Assembly (NCBI RefSeq): GCF_000745975.1 | Contig: NZ_JQKJ01000031.1 | Span: forward strand, 1-40,403 | Reading direction: 5' to 3' | Length of the DNA: 40,403 nt | Source: Desulfobacter vibrioformis DSM 8776 | Lineage (GTDB): Bacteria > Desulfobacterota > Desulfobacteria > Desulfobacterales > Desulfobacteraceae | Shown here: positions 25,500-35,061 of the stretch, one piece after another | Numbering within the stretch: position 1 is the stretch's first letter | How the letters are laid out: each line of letters starts with the position of its first letter | Made by a program: the position numbers and the translations under genes | The notes under the pieces: generated by a model | The model's database searches: none | What the model was told of the DNA's origin: nothing | What the model saw: only the letters and a program-made list of their open reading frames with translations

Positions 25500-25946
25500 T
25501 CAGTCAAACCGGATGGCATTATTCTCCAACCGGATGACATATTTTTTCTTCAAAGGCTTTTGCAAAAGAAGTTTCCATTGCGCGTCGGGTTTGGTAAACA
25601 GGCAGTACACGCCCAGGTCCTTATCATCCGGTTTGGAAACGGTAAGCTTCCTGGTCCTGCCGGGAATGATAAATTCGGTTGAAACGATACTGTCGTCCGT
25701 GGGGGAGGCATGGACCAGGGCGGCAATGGTATCATAATCATCCGTGACAAATTCCGACCCCTTGAGCGTGCGGATCAAAAGGTAGACAGGTTGCCCTTCA
25801 TTGGTAATTTTTTCGGACGTAACCTTGAACTTGATGGTGGGCACCTTGCTGGAACACCCAAACGCTGCCATGAGCAGCATAATCATCACAAGGCACCGGA
25901 AACGCCGGGTTTGACTTTTTAGCATTGGGTACAGTGTAAGCTTCAT
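25500..25946 (-). CDS. tssJ: T6SS outer-membrane lipoprotein TssJ
   Basis: A 148-residue lipoprotein with a basic N-terminus, a hydrophobic stretch and a lipobox LLMAAFGC ending at Cys31. The mature part is a small beta protein (PVYLLIRTLKGSEF, then FIIPGRTRKLTVSK) similar to TssJ, which anchors TssM to the outer membrane. Sequence conservation in TssJ is low, so the call relies on lipobox, size and position directly after tssM. The first ATG overlaps the tssM stop (ATGA); Met8 could also serve as the start. Confidence 0.8.
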   Translation of the reverse strand: MKLTLYPMLKSQTRRFRCLVMIMLLMAAFGCSSKVPTIKFKVTSEKITNEGQPVYLLIRTLKGSEFVTDDYDTIAALVHASPTDDSIVSTEFIIPGRTRKLTVSKPDDKDLGVYCLFTKPDAQWKLLLQKPLKKKYVIRLENNAIRFD

Positions 25947-28900
25947 GGCTTAATCCTGTTTTGGGCAAATACCTCAAAGGGATTTTGTTTGATAAAAAAA
26001 GTGACGGACCTTTTCCATTCAATGGCTTCGGGAGAGTCTACGGCCCAGGTCCATGCATTTGTCCTGGCATCGAAGTCCGCCTTTTGCAACAGCTTGTAAA
26101 AACTCCAGAAACTGTTTGGAATTTGATCACTTCGATAGGTTTTGGCCTGGTCCTCGTCTCCGCTTGAAAATTCGACGCCGATGGAGGACTGGCTTGCCTT
26201 CCACCAGTTGATTTTAAAGGTTTCCCAGGCTGGCCTCTGGTTAAACCCGTACACAGCCGATGTATCGGATTGAAGATAGGTCAGGACAACGTATTTCAAC
26301 CGCTTTTCAATGGTGGGAAGAAGGTCGGCCTTGATATCCACCAGAAGCGGCCTGGGTTCATTTTTTTCATCCACCATGAGCTTGGCAAGTTGCGTTAACC
26401 GGTTCACCGTCGTAAAAAGGGTGTCCGGAAGATCCAGGCCGCCCATTTCAAAGCCCCGTTCCACCCATTGGCCGTTGACCTGCCGGCAAAGCGGCGCAAG
26501 ATAGGTTTTGAACTCGGTCCAGAAAGCACCGTCACTTTTCAGCAGAGCCAGAATCCTGTCGGGATCCGCGTCTTTTGCAGCCTTTCTGTTGAACGGAAAT
26601 TGTTCCAGATCCTTGCCCAGGTAAGTTTGCGCCATCTTTTCCCATATGCCCTTAACCTGGATGTTCAGGTCCTTGAGGCCGAGCTGGTAGAGCTGGTAAA
26701 CCGGTTCCAGAAAGGGGTAGCTCTGGTTTTCAGGCATTCCCATGCTGGCGGCCCACTTTTGGATAAGATTCTTGCAGGAGTCCGCGTCATTTCTGAAAAC
26801 GGCCAGGGAAATCCGGGCCGCCGGGGAGAGGATCTGCTCCAGGGCTGCGGTCTCGGAGCCGGGCTCCGGCAAAAGAGCGCTGCCTTGGGTATCCAGATCC
26901 TCCAGCATCATGCGAAGGATACTCTTGTACTTTTCAAGTTCCGGGAAAAAGTCCTTTTCATTCTGCATAATGATCTTCATGAAGCTCAGGGCGCTAAGAT
27001 TCATCATGATGGGCTTGAAGTAGTCATTTTTTCCGTATTCGAGGTCCAGGTTGGTTTTCAGGGTCAGTAAAAATTCCTGGAACTGGGACATGGGCAAAAG
27101 GATCTGGTTGATGATAAACCGAAGTTCTCCCAGAGAATCGGCATGAATACTGAACTTTTGATAATAATCGCTGTACTCCGCTGCATAGGCTTGGGCATAG
27201 GCCTCGGCCTCCCGGTAAATAAAATTTGAAAGCCGGTTTTTTTCGTCTTCGGACACGGGCAGTTTGTCCAGGGTCGCGGGAATCCTTTCCAGGGCGGGCT
27301 TTACCTCTTCGGCATAGGTTGTTTGGGTGTACCTTCCGTCAATGATTTTTTTGGCCGTGAAAAAAAACTGGTTCCCCGTGGACAGGGCCGCGTTGAGATC
27401 CTCGTAGTTCTTGCCCTGGGTAAAGAAAGAGACTCCGCCGGGATAGGCGTTGGCCGTGATATAGGCCCGGATAAAGGTAATCACACCGCTCAGCCTCAGG
27501 ATGCGGTGGAACTTGCCAAGGTCCAGCCAATGGGTAACGCCATCCACAACCAGGGAGAATTTATCGTAATCCATCTCCTTGAACCCCAGCATGGCGTCGA
27601 TATTGTCGAGGAATTGGGTCATGCTCAGATTTTCCGCGTCCGGGTATTCGTAAACCATTTTTTGGAAGTGGTAGAGGAAGTCAGCCAGGCGGCGGTCCTC
27701 ATTATCCCGGTTTACATCCTTTTCGTACACCTCAAGGTGAAGCACGGTTTCCTCGTTGATCAGGGTGATCAGCTCGTCATGGAGTTCGGACCGGGAGGCA
27801 CTCTTGATCTCCTGGAAAATACGGCCAGCCTCCCCATGAAGACTATTGAACTGGGATTCGGTCAGAAAACCGGCTGCCTCCACACCTGCGATGGTATTTA
27901 CAAAGACCTTGAGTTCTCTGTACTTACGTAACGCCGACGGCTCCTCATAGGCCAGGTCGGCGAGGCTGACCCGTTTCTGCCAGCTTTGGTCGCTGAGCCG
28001 CACATAATTGGTGAGAAACTTTTGTTTAAATCCCGTGGCCGTTTCCCACTGGTCCGGATTGTCAAGAATGAGTTTGCCCAGGCGGTTGTGCCGGGAGGCG
28101 TAAATCAGGGCCAGCATCATCCGGACCTCTTCCGGGGTTCCGCCGCCTTTTCGGAGTTTGTCAAGTTCCCAGGCCAGCACCTCGTTCCGGATATAGTCCA
28201 GCACCTGGGTCCGGATTTCGGCGGCTGCCTTTGGATGGAAATCCGCCAGAAAGGAGAGAAAGGCGTTGTGATCTATGGCATTGGTCCGGTTCATCAACGC
28301 TTCCAGAAATCCCTTTTTTTCGCTGGATATGGAAATCTGCTGCTGAAGAGCCGCAACCTGCGCCTTTAAATCGGATATGTACCGGTCCTTGTAACTGTGT
28401 GAAAACCCAAGGTAAAAGCATCCGAGGATCAAAAGGGCCAGGGCGGCGGCCTGGTGTTTGAAGTAAGGATGTTTTTCCCACGGGCGCTTAAGCCTTTCCT
28501 CCCGGTGGAACGGGTTTGACAGATGGGTGTCTGCCGCATTGGCCGCTGTGAGGAAAATATATTCAACCTTTGGTGTTTTTGCCAGGGGATCGGGCTTGGT
28601 CAAAACCGCTGTGAATTTTTCCAGCCCATCTCCCAATGCGGCCTGCAGATTCAGATAGTGGAGCATTTTGATGTAATCTGCCGACGGTTCCGTAACCAGA
28701 AAATGGGTCAGATGGGAGTCGAACCGCTCGGCCATCCACCGGGCCGGATCCGTCCCGGCACTAAGATGGGTGGCCATGCCCTGTTTGGCACAATAGCCTG
28801 AAAACTGTGTAAAGCCAGGGATCCTGTCCATGCAGGTCACGGCCACATGACAGAACACCGGCTTTTTCATGACCGCCGACATTACGTTGAGTTTGCCCCG

Positions 28901-29509
28901 GATGACCTGGGCCTGGGAGATGAGTCCCTCCTTGTTGCCGCTGAGGATATCTTCGGCCCGGACCGCGGCCACGGCTGTGATCTCCTCACGCCCGTAAAAC
29001 CGTTTCCATAGCTTCACCAGCGCATTTCTGGCTTCCACCGTGGTGTTTTCCAATACAGCCGGGGACAGTTCCTGGATCACCACCTTGGCGCCCTGGTAGA
29101 TCTGAAGGTCCTGATTTTCCCGGAAGCTTGGATAGAATTGCCCGGCCTGGCTTTTCCAGTCCGAATAGGTGTCGATCAGCGTACTTTTCCCGGAACCGGC
29201 ATCCCCGAGGACCACGAATGGATGGTATAAAAGAATGGTCCGTCTGAATTCGTGCGGAATCTTTTTGACGTAGGTCTTCCAGACGCCGAGCAGTGCGTCC
29301 GGTGCCATGGGGGGCGCTTCCCCGGGAAGTTCCGGGGCGGCGGCTTCGGGATTCTCCTCTTTTTTGCGCTGTCTGATCTTATAGATCAATATTCCGGCAA
29401 GAATGACGGCCAACAAGACGCAGAAAATCTGGAAGTAGGGCGAGAACAGCAGGGCCCTGACCTTGGGGAGCAGGCCGGACAATGCGGCTATGGGGGGTGG
29501 CAGCTTCAT
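25943..29509 (-). CDS. tssM: T6SS inner-membrane protein TssM (IcmF)
   Basis: A 1188-residue IcmF-family protein, the spine of the T6SS trans-envelope complex. A membrane segment lies at residues 26-46, followed by a cytoplasmic NTPase-like domain with a Walker A motif (GDAGSGKS, about 102-109) and FCHVAVTCMDRIPGFTQFSG. A second membrane segment (AAALALLILGCFYLGFSHSY, about 345-365) leads to a long periplasmic helical part and the C-terminal beta domain that meets TssJ. Length is normal. The intact P-loop suggests nucleotide binding. Confidence 0.94.
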   Translation of the reverse strand: MKLPPPIAALSGLLPKVRALLFSPYFQIFCVLLAVILAGILIYKIRQRKKEENPEAAAPELPGEAPPMAPDALLGVWKTYVKKIPHEFRRTILLYHPFVVLGDAGSGKSTLIDTYSDWKSQAGQFYPSFRENQDLQIYQGAKVVIQELSPAVLENTTVEARNALVKLWKRFYGREEITAVAAVRAEDILSGNKEGLISQAQVIRGKLNVMSAVMKKPVFCHVAVTCMDRIPGFTQFSGYCAKQGMATHLSAGTDPARWMAERFDSHLTHFLVTEPSADYIKMLHYLNLQAALGDGLEKFTAVLTKPDPLAKTPKVEYIFLTAANAADTHLSNPFHREERLKRPWEKHPYFKHQAAALALLILGCFYLGFSHSYKDRYISDLKAQVAALQQQISISSEKKGFLEALMNRTNAIDHNAFLSFLADFHPKAAAEIRTQVLDYIRNEVLAWELDKLRKGGGTPEEVRMMLALIYASRHNRLGKLILDNPDQWETATGFKQKFLTNYVRLSDQSWQKRVSLADLAYEEPSALRKYRELKVFVNTIAGVEAAGFLTESQFNSLHGEAGRIFQEIKSASRSELHDELITLINEETVLHLEVYEKDVNRDNEDRRLADFLYHFQKMVYEYPDAENLSMTQFLDNIDAMLGFKEMDYDKFSLVVDGVTHWLDLGKFHRILRLSGVITFIRAYITANAYPGGVSFFTQGKNYEDLNAALSTGNQFFFTAKKIIDGRYTQTTYAEEVKPALERIPATLDKLPVSEDEKNRLSNFIYREAEAYAQAYAAEYSDYYQKFSIHADSLGELRFIINQILLPMSQFQEFLLTLKTNLDLEYGKNDYFKPIMMNLSALSFMKIIMQNEKDFFPELEKYKSILRMMLEDLDTQGSALLPEPGSETAALEQILSPAARISLAVFRNDADSCKNLIQKWAASMGMPENQSYPFLEPVYQLYQLGLKDLNIQVKGIWEKMAQTYLGKDLEQFPFNRKAAKDADPDRILALLKSDGAFWTEFKTYLAPLCRQVNGQWVERGFEMGGLDLPDTLFTTVNRLTQLAKLMVDEKNEPRPLLVDIKADLLPTIEKRLKYVVLTYLQSDTSAVYGFNQRPAWETFKINWWKASQSSIGVEFSSGDEDQAKTYRSDQIPNSFWSFYKLLQKADFDARTNAWTWAVDSPEAIEWKRSVTFFIKQNPFEVFAQNRIKP

Positions 29510-29555
29510 GGATTAAATCAAACGCTCTACGCTATTCCTGTTTTGTCTCGGTTGC

Positions 29556-32192
29556 TTAATAATTGTCCTGGCTTTCTTCGGGAGGCTGCGGGGAATCCGT
29601 CTCGCGTTCAAAGACCGGCACCGGTGTTTCTCCTGAAACAAAGGCGATGTTCCGATCCTGGTCAAGGAACAGGTGAACGGTGCTCTCCTCCGTGATTTCC
29701 CCCTGGATAATCTGGTCCGCCAGAAAATCCTGGACCCTGGACTGGATGACCCGCTTCAGGGGACGGGCGCCGAACATGGGGTTGAAGCCTTCATCGGCCA
29801 GGGAATCAATCAATTCATCCGTAAAGGTCAGGGTGATCTCCTTGTCCGCCAAGAGCCTTTGGAGGCGTTTAAGCTGGATGTGGACAATGGGCCGCATGAC
29901 CTCACGGGTCAGCTGGTTGAAGATGAGGACATCGTCCAGCCGGTTGATGAATTCCGGTCTGAAATGGGACCGGACCGCCGCCATGATACCCTGCTGCATC
30001 TGTGCTTCCTCTTCGGGGGTTTCGCAGGGCTGAATCAGTTCGGACCCCAGATTCGACGTTAAAAGGACAATGGTGTTGGTGAAGTTTACGGTGATCCCCT
30101 GGCTGTCGGTCAGCCGGCCGTCGTCCAAAAGCTGGAGAAAGAGGTTGAATACGTCGGGATGGGCCTTTTCCACCTCGTCGAAGAGAATGACCGAATAGGG
30201 TTTGCGCCGGACCTTGTTGGTTAGGATACCGCCCTCCTCGTACCCCACGTATCCCGGAGGGGCACCCACCAGGCGGGCCGCGGAATGCTTTTCCATGAAC
30301 TCGCTCATGTCGATGCGGATCAGTGCCTGTTCCGTATCGAACAGGTATTGGGCCAGGGTCTTGGCAATCTCTGTCTTGCCCGTTCCCGTGGGGCCCAGCA
30401 TGAGGAATGAGGCGATGGGACGCTCTGCATCCTGGACCCCTGCCCGGGCCCGGCGGATGGCCTTGGACATGACGGAAAGGGTATTGTCCTGTCCCAGGAC
30501 CCGTTTTCTCAAGTGATCTTCCAAATTCAAGAGCCGGTCCTTTTCCTCTCCCAGCATCTTGGACACGGGGATTCCGGTGAGAAAGGAGACGGTCCGTGCC
30601 ACGTCCTCTTCGTTGATATCCTTTTTAAGCAGGTTGGCGTCGGTGACCGACACCCCTTCGTACTCTGCCAGCAGGGCTTCGTTTTTCGGGATGATTTTGT
30701 ACTGGAGTTCGGCCACCCTTGAAAAATCCTCTTCCTCGATCCGGCTTTCCAGTTCCTTTTTGGCGGCTTCCAGTTCCTGTTTGGCATTCCGGACCAGGCA
30801 GATAGAGTCCTTCTCCTTTTGCCACTTTTCGGTGAGGGCTGCACTTTGGGCGGTGAGGCCGTCAAGTTCTTCCCGTAGCTGGGCCAGGCGCTTGACCACC
30901 TTTTCGTCGGTTTCCTTTTCAATGGCGTTGATCTCAATTTTCAGTTCCACGATACGCTTGTCCAGGGACTCGATCTCATCGGGCTTGGCCGCCATTTTCA
31001 GCCGGACCGTGGCGCAGGTCTGGTCCATGAGGTCGATGGCCTTGTCCGGGAGAAACCGCTCGGAAAGATACCGGTATGAAAGCTTGGTGCACGCCACAAG
31101 CGCGGAGTCCAGCACCTGGACCCCGTGGTGGATCTCGTAGCGGTCCTTGATGCCCCGCAGGATGGTCAGGGTCTGTTCGATGGAAGGCTCGTCCACCTGG
31201 ACGATCTGGAATCGGCGCATCAGGGCGGAATCCTTTTCGATATGCTTTCGGTACTCTTCCAGGGTGGTGGAACCCATGCACCGGATCTCCCCCCGGGACA
31301 GGGCGGGCTTGAGCAGGTTGGCCGCATCCATGGCGCCTTCGGATCCGCCGCCTGCACCGACGATCATGTGGATCTCATCAATGAACAGGATGATGTTGCC
31401 GGCGTCCTTGACCTCCTGGATCACGTTTTTGAACCGCTCCTCAAACTCTCCCCGGAATTTGGCCCCGGCCAAAAGTTGCCCCATGTCCAGGGCCATGATG
31501 GTCATGTTCCAGAGGCTTTCGGGTACCTTTTTCTGGGCGATCCTGCTGGCCAGCCCTTCGACGATGGCGGTTTTTCCCACACCGGGTTCACCGATGATGA
31601 TGGGATTGCTCTTGATCTTCCGGCTCAGGATCTGGACGGCCAGGCTGATCTCCTTGTCCCGGCCGATGATGGGATCAATCTTACCGGCCTGGGCTTTTTG
31701 GGTCAGGTTTTCCGCATACTGGTCCAGGTATTCGAACCCCTCTGCCGGTCCTCCGCCCAGCTCCCGGGCCGCCTTGACGTTCTTTTCCAGGGTTTCGGAA
31801 GACAGTCCCGCACGGGTCAGTCCCTCTTTGACACTTTCGAGCTTGACCAGGGCCAGGAGCATGTGGTCCACAAGAATATGCTTTCCGTTGTCCGCATCCA
31901 CCAGATCCTCGGCCGTAATAAACACCTTTTCAAGATCCCGGCTCATGGGGGTTTCCTGGGTGCCTGCCAGGGCTTTGGGCAGGGAGAGGAAATAGCTTCC
32001 CATGGCGGACGACAGTTTTTTTGTGTCGGCACCCGCTTGTTCAAGATGCCGGGCCACCCCCGTGTTTTGTGTATCAACCATGGCCTGGAGCAGGTGCCAG
32101 GGGGTCACGTTCTTGTGTTCCTGCTTGACTGCGGATCTTACGGCAGTTTCGATAACACCCTGTGCCGCCATAGAAAAATTTTCTATTTTCAC
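29556..32192 (-). CDS. tssH: T6SS AAA+ ATPase TssH (ClpV)
   Basis: An 878-residue Clp/Hsp100 ATPase that disassembles contracted sheath for reuse. An N-terminal double ClpN repeat (about residues 1-150) is followed by AAA domain 1 with GEPGVGKT (about 200-207) and LFIDEIHMIVGAG, a coiled-coil middle domain, and AAA domain 2 with GPTGTGKT, ILFDEVEKAHPDVFN and YVGYEEGG. The early N-terminus lacks the ClpB-type class features and fits ClpV. Its own 290-base leader has a candidate promoter, suggesting a second transcription unit. Confidence 0.94.
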   Translation of the reverse strand: MKIENFSMAAQGVIETAVRSAVKQEHKNVTPWHLLQAMVDTQNTGVARHLEQAGADTKKLSSAMGSYFLSLPKALAGTQETPMSRDLEKVFITAEDLVDADNGKHILVDHMLLALVKLESVKEGLTRAGLSSETLEKNVKAARELGGGPAEGFEYLDQYAENLTQKAQAGKIDPIIGRDKEISLAVQILSRKIKSNPIIIGEPGVGKTAIVEGLASRIAQKKVPESLWNMTIMALDMGQLLAGAKFRGEFEERFKNVIQEVKDAGNIILFIDEIHMIVGAGGGSEGAMDAANLLKPALSRGEIRCMGSTTLEEYRKHIEKDSALMRRFQIVQVDEPSIEQTLTILRGIKDRYEIHHGVQVLDSALVACTKLSYRYLSERFLPDKAIDLMDQTCATVRLKMAAKPDEIESLDKRIVELKIEINAIEKETDEKVVKRLAQLREELDGLTAQSAALTEKWQKEKDSICLVRNAKQELEAAKKELESRIEEEDFSRVAELQYKIIPKNEALLAEYEGVSVTDANLLKKDINEEDVARTVSFLTGIPVSKMLGEEKDRLLNLEDHLRKRVLGQDNTLSVMSKAIRRARAGVQDAERPIASFLMLGPTGTGKTEIAKTLAQYLFDTEQALIRIDMSEFMEKHSAARLVGAPPGYVGYEEGGILTNKVRRKPYSVILFDEVEKAHPDVFNLFLQLLDDGRLTDSQGITVNFTNTIVLLTSNLGSELIQPCETPEEEAQMQQGIMAAVRSHFRPEFINRLDDVLIFNQLTREVMRPIVHIQLKRLQRLLADKEITLTFTDELIDSLADEGFNPMFGARPLKRVIQSRVQDFLADQIIQGEITEESTVHLFLDQDRNIAFVSGETPVPVFERETDSPQPPEESQDNY

Positions 32193-32483
32193 GACTCCTC
32201 CCTTTCCTATAAGCGATCTGTTTTTAATTCCCTCTTGTCATTAAAGAGGGAAATTATCATAATCTATTTTTGGGATTGACCTGATGGTCATGATGCAAAC
32301 AGTCATAAAAATTTATTGTATTAAATAATCTTCGTCAATCCCAAAAGGCTTCAACCATACTTCAATGGGGACTTTTATTTTATATTTACCAGTGTTGCCG
32401 GGGCATTGCGCAGATTATGTGAAAATCGTGGGCTGGCCGCACATTTTTCATTAGTATTCCTGCTGCCATCTCCGGAGATAAGA
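32193..32483. promoter_or_regulatory. Leader of tssH with promoter and large inverted repeat
   Basis: On the minus strand TTGACG (32333-32338) and TAAATT (32310-32315) are 17 bases apart and could serve tssH. The -35 box is within GTCAATCCCAAAA (32334-32346), whose exact complement TTTTGGGATTGAC is at 32268-32280, giving a 13-base perfect inverted repeat with a 53-base loop. A second hairpin, TTCCCTCTT/AAGAGGGAA (32228-32236 and 32244-32252), lies nearer the start codon. No T-tract follows either. Confidence 0.5.
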
Positions 32484-32870
32484 TCACGACGCACTCACCG
32501 TGACCTGGCCGGCATAGGTAATGCTGATGGTTCCGCCGTAGGAACAGGTGCAGGTACAGCTGTCCGTCAGGGCGGCATAGTTGCCGATACAGGTCTTTGT
32601 CGCCCCGGGTGACCAGGGCGCTGCCACCACCGGGATACAGGCCCCCTGGGTGTAGACCCCGCTTGCGGCGGCCGTGGCCGCAATGGTCGTGGGATTGGTG
32701 GTCGAGGCGCAAAGGGTAAAGCTGGGGATATTGGTAACGGATGTGTAGTCCATGATCGTGGCGGCCGTCAAGGTGGCGACAACCGTTGTATTGGACGTAA
32801 CCACCAGGACTGTGGGCGCCGTTCCCATGGTGCAGGACAGGGTGGCTCCGGTGACAACTAGGCTGGACAT
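32484..32870 (-). CDS. DUF4280 PAAR-like spike tip
   Basis: A 128-residue beta-rich protein of the PAAR-like DUF4280 family. Family marks include the start LVVTGATLSCTMGTAP, the middle FTLCASTTNPTTIAATAAAS, CIPVVAAPW and the C-terminal CSYGGTISITYAG, with a set of cysteines that may hold a metal at the tip. Such proteins cap the VgrG trimer and pierce the target membrane. It lies 24 bases after the VgrG-like gene, as expected of a spike operon. It carries no toxin domain. Confidence 0.85.
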   Translation of the reverse strand: MSSLVVTGATLSCTMGTAPTVLVVTSNTTVVATLTAATIMDYTSVTNIPSFTLCASTTNPTTIAATAAASGVYTQGACIPVVAAPWSPGATKTCIGNYAALTDSCTCTCSYGGTISITYAGQVTVSAS

Positions 32871-32894
32871 GCCGTATCTCCTTTGGTGAAGTTG

Positions 32895-34505
32895 CTATTC
32901 ATCTTCGTCATCCTGGGTTTGGAGCAGAATGGATTCGTCGCTCATCTGGATGAGCTGGGTATCTGTGCTGTAAGTCCGCTGGATGGACAGAACCGGCTTG
33001 CTCTCATCGTAGTAATGCTGCATGGAGGTCTGGTCCCCGTCGTTCTTTCCGAACAGGATGTGGTTGCCCTGGTAGTCGTCCGGCAGGCGGGTGGAGTCTC
33101 CCCAGTCCAGAACCCTTGCCACCCTGGCCCCGTTCAGGGTCAGTTCCACCAGCACCCGGGTGTCCCTGAACAGGGGAAAGTAAAAATGGCCGGGCAGAAA
33201 ATCCGGGATGTAACGGGTTTGGATGTTTAACTCCCAAAGCGGGAGATAGACTTTGTAGTACTCCACGGATGTATCGTCATCCGTGTAAATCTGGTAGGTT
33301 TTATCCGTATCTTCACCGGTTTCGCTGACCACGGTGCCTTCCACGGCCAGGGGATACCGGGGCCGGATAAACGCCGGAAAGATCCTGACTTCGTTGTCCT
33401 TGTTTTCCATCCTGGCCGTCATATTGATTTGAAAGGGCGCATATTCGGCGCCAATCCCGCTTTCACTGGCCTGGTTGACTGCCGTTGCGGTGAGATCAAT
33501 CTCATACACCCTGAAGGTATCGTCATTGAAGCTTAAGCCCTGGTACCATTTATCGGCGTCAAACTCGACCTGGGACCCCACGGTGAACGTGGTCCTGGGC
33601 ATCCGCTTGAACTCAAGATGGACCTCTTTGGACGGAACTTTCAGCTCAGCCTCCAGGTATCCGCTTTTTGCGGTCACCTCGCTTGTGATGTCCGTTCGGA
33701 TGACACGGTCCTGATAAATACCCGAGATCGCCTCATCCTGGGTAAGGGAGGTGGTGCCCGTGGATTCGGAACTGACATTGTAAAGCCGGGTATTGTAGCG
33801 CGGAATCTCGGGGATAACCAGGCGATAGGCGCCCACATCGTCGATATTCAGGGTGGAGGTGTCATCGGCGGTCTGTTTGCTGTCCGAAATCACCAGCTTT
33901 TTATTGGTATAATCATAGTAGACGACACCGTTTCTTGAGTAAACGTACCAGAGAATAAAGTCGTAGAAACTTGCCTGGTTGTCCGCCATCCCCAGGGCCA
34001 GGCAAATCTGGTCGTAGCTTGTGGAAAATTCTTCCATGTCCGCACTCACGGTGAAGTTTGCGACCGTGTTGGCCGTAACCACGTCACCCATGGTGGATGA
34101 CGCATACACCGCCACGGGAAAGTGCTGGCGCCACAGCACCTGGACAGCGTCCCGGAAGTGGATTTTAAAGTCGTACCAGATGACGGGGGTGTCTTTCATA
34201 ATTTCCACCGTGTACTCCCGGACCGATTTCTGGGTGACGATACCCTCGACGTACAGGGGATCCGGCGTGTCGTCGGGCTGGTTCCAGGTGGCCTGGATCG
34301 AGAGGGAAAAATCGGTCAAGGTGCTATCGGCAAAGGCCGTGAAAAATTCATTGTCATCCCTGGAGGTCAGGGTGAAGGAGGCCTGGCCTTCAAAGCCTGC
34401 CGTACCCATATGCAGCTGTATGGTCCTGAGGCTGCCCGCCGGGATCTCATATTCGGTGGAATCTATGGTGACGGTCAAGGTGGCCATGAGCGAATCGGTA
34501 AACAT
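32895..34505 (-). CDS. vgrG: VgrG-like spike base without the needle (TssI)
   Basis: A 536-residue protein with VgrG organisation: gp27-like domains from TVTIDSTEYEIPAGS through FEGQASFTLTSRD, VYASSTMGDVV and the YDFILWYVYSRNGVVYYDY region, then an OB-fold part (about 385-480, beginning YPLAVEGTVVSETG with VLVELTLNGARVARVLDWG). The chain ends soon after in a short acidic tail (QTQDDEDE), so the usual long beta-helix is missing. The ATG at 34505 has AAAGGAAA at the right distance. It is followed by the PAAR-like gene; a stand-alone beta-helix protein is encoded further down the locus. Confidence 0.78.
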   Translation of the reverse strand: MFTDSLMATLTVTIDSTEYEIPAGSLRTIQLHMGTAGFEGQASFTLTSRDDNEFFTAFADSTLTDFSLSIQATWNQPDDTPDPLYVEGIVTQKSVREYTVEIMKDTPVIWYDFKIHFRDAVQVLWRQHFPVAVYASSTMGDVVTANTVANFTVSADMEEFSTSYDQICLALGMADNQASFYDFILWYVYSRNGVVYYDYTNKKLVISDSKQTADDTSTLNIDDVGAYRLVIPEIPRYNTRLYNVSSESTGTTSLTQDEAISGIYQDRVIRTDITSEVTAKSGYLEAELKVPSKEVHLEFKRMPRTTFTVGSQVEFDADKWYQGLSFNDDTFRVYEIDLTATAVNQASESGIGAEYAPFQINMTARMENKDNEVRIFPAFIRPRYPLAVEGTVVSETGEDTDKTYQIYTDDDTSVEYYKVYLPLWELNIQTRYIPDFLPGHFYFPLFRDTRVLVELTLNGARVARVLDWGDSTRLPDDYQGNHILFGKNDGDQTSMQHYYDESKPVLSIQRTYSTDTQLIQMSDESILLQTQDDEDE

Positions 34506-34521
34506 GGGCAATTTCCTTTAT

Positions 34522-35016
34522 CTAAGCGCTTTGGTCATCCGGGTCCGGGTTCTGGTAATTGTTCTGATAGAAACAATCCGGGCAGTAGGGCTTGTCCTGA
34601 TAAATTTTTGCCGCCACCTTTTTAATGGTCCTGCGGCACTGGGTGCAGGGGACGGTTTCCATGGGGTCCTGCCACGGAATGTCAGGTTCTTCAGACGTTT
34701 CAGGCGCATCTTCGGGATCACGTTCCTGAATCTTAACAGGCTCGGGTTTTGTAATCAACTCCTGATAGCAGTCCGGGCATACGGTTAAAATACCCATATC
34801 CTTTCCTGCGCCTTCTTCAAGGACAATATCGCACACCGCACACCGGGCCTGTTCCCCCGTGATCACCAGGGGAGGGGATATCTCTTCTTGCTCCCCGGGT
34901 TCTGCCGGCGGCGGTCCTGCCATGAGTTTTTCAAAACAGGGCGGGCAGAACTGCCAGGGCCCTACGGTTTTCAATTCAGATTCTTCAAATGCCTTGCCGC
35001 AGCCTTTGCATTCCAT
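34522..35016 (-). CDS. T6SS-linked protein with three zinc-ribbon or LIM-like units
   Basis: A 164-residue protein with three copies of CxxC-x(17)-CxxC-type pairs: Cys3/Cys6 with Cys24/Cys27, Cys59/Cys62 with Cys80/Cys83, and Cys124/Cys127 with Cys145/Cys148. Each binds presumably one Zn2+. The units are joined by acidic, Pro/Glu-rich linkers and resemble LIM or double-zinc-ribbon folds (FCPPCFEKL, VCPDCYQEL, YCPDCFYQN). It has no catalytic domain. Placed between tssA and the VgrG-like gene, it may be an adaptor or chaperone for spike loading; this is inferred from position only. Not a known core Tss component. Confidence 0.6.
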   Translation of the reverse strand: MECKGCGKAFEESELKTVGPWQFCPPCFEKLMAGPPPAEPGEQEEISPPLVITGEQARCAVCDIVLEEGAGKDMGILTVCPDCYQELITKPEPVKIQERDPEDAPETSEEPDIPWQDPMETVPCTQCRRTIKKVAAKIYQDKPYCPDCFYQNNYQNPDPDDQSA

Positions 35017-35061
35017 GGCAACCTCCGCTGATCTTTTGTTCTCATCATTGGGTCAACGTCC

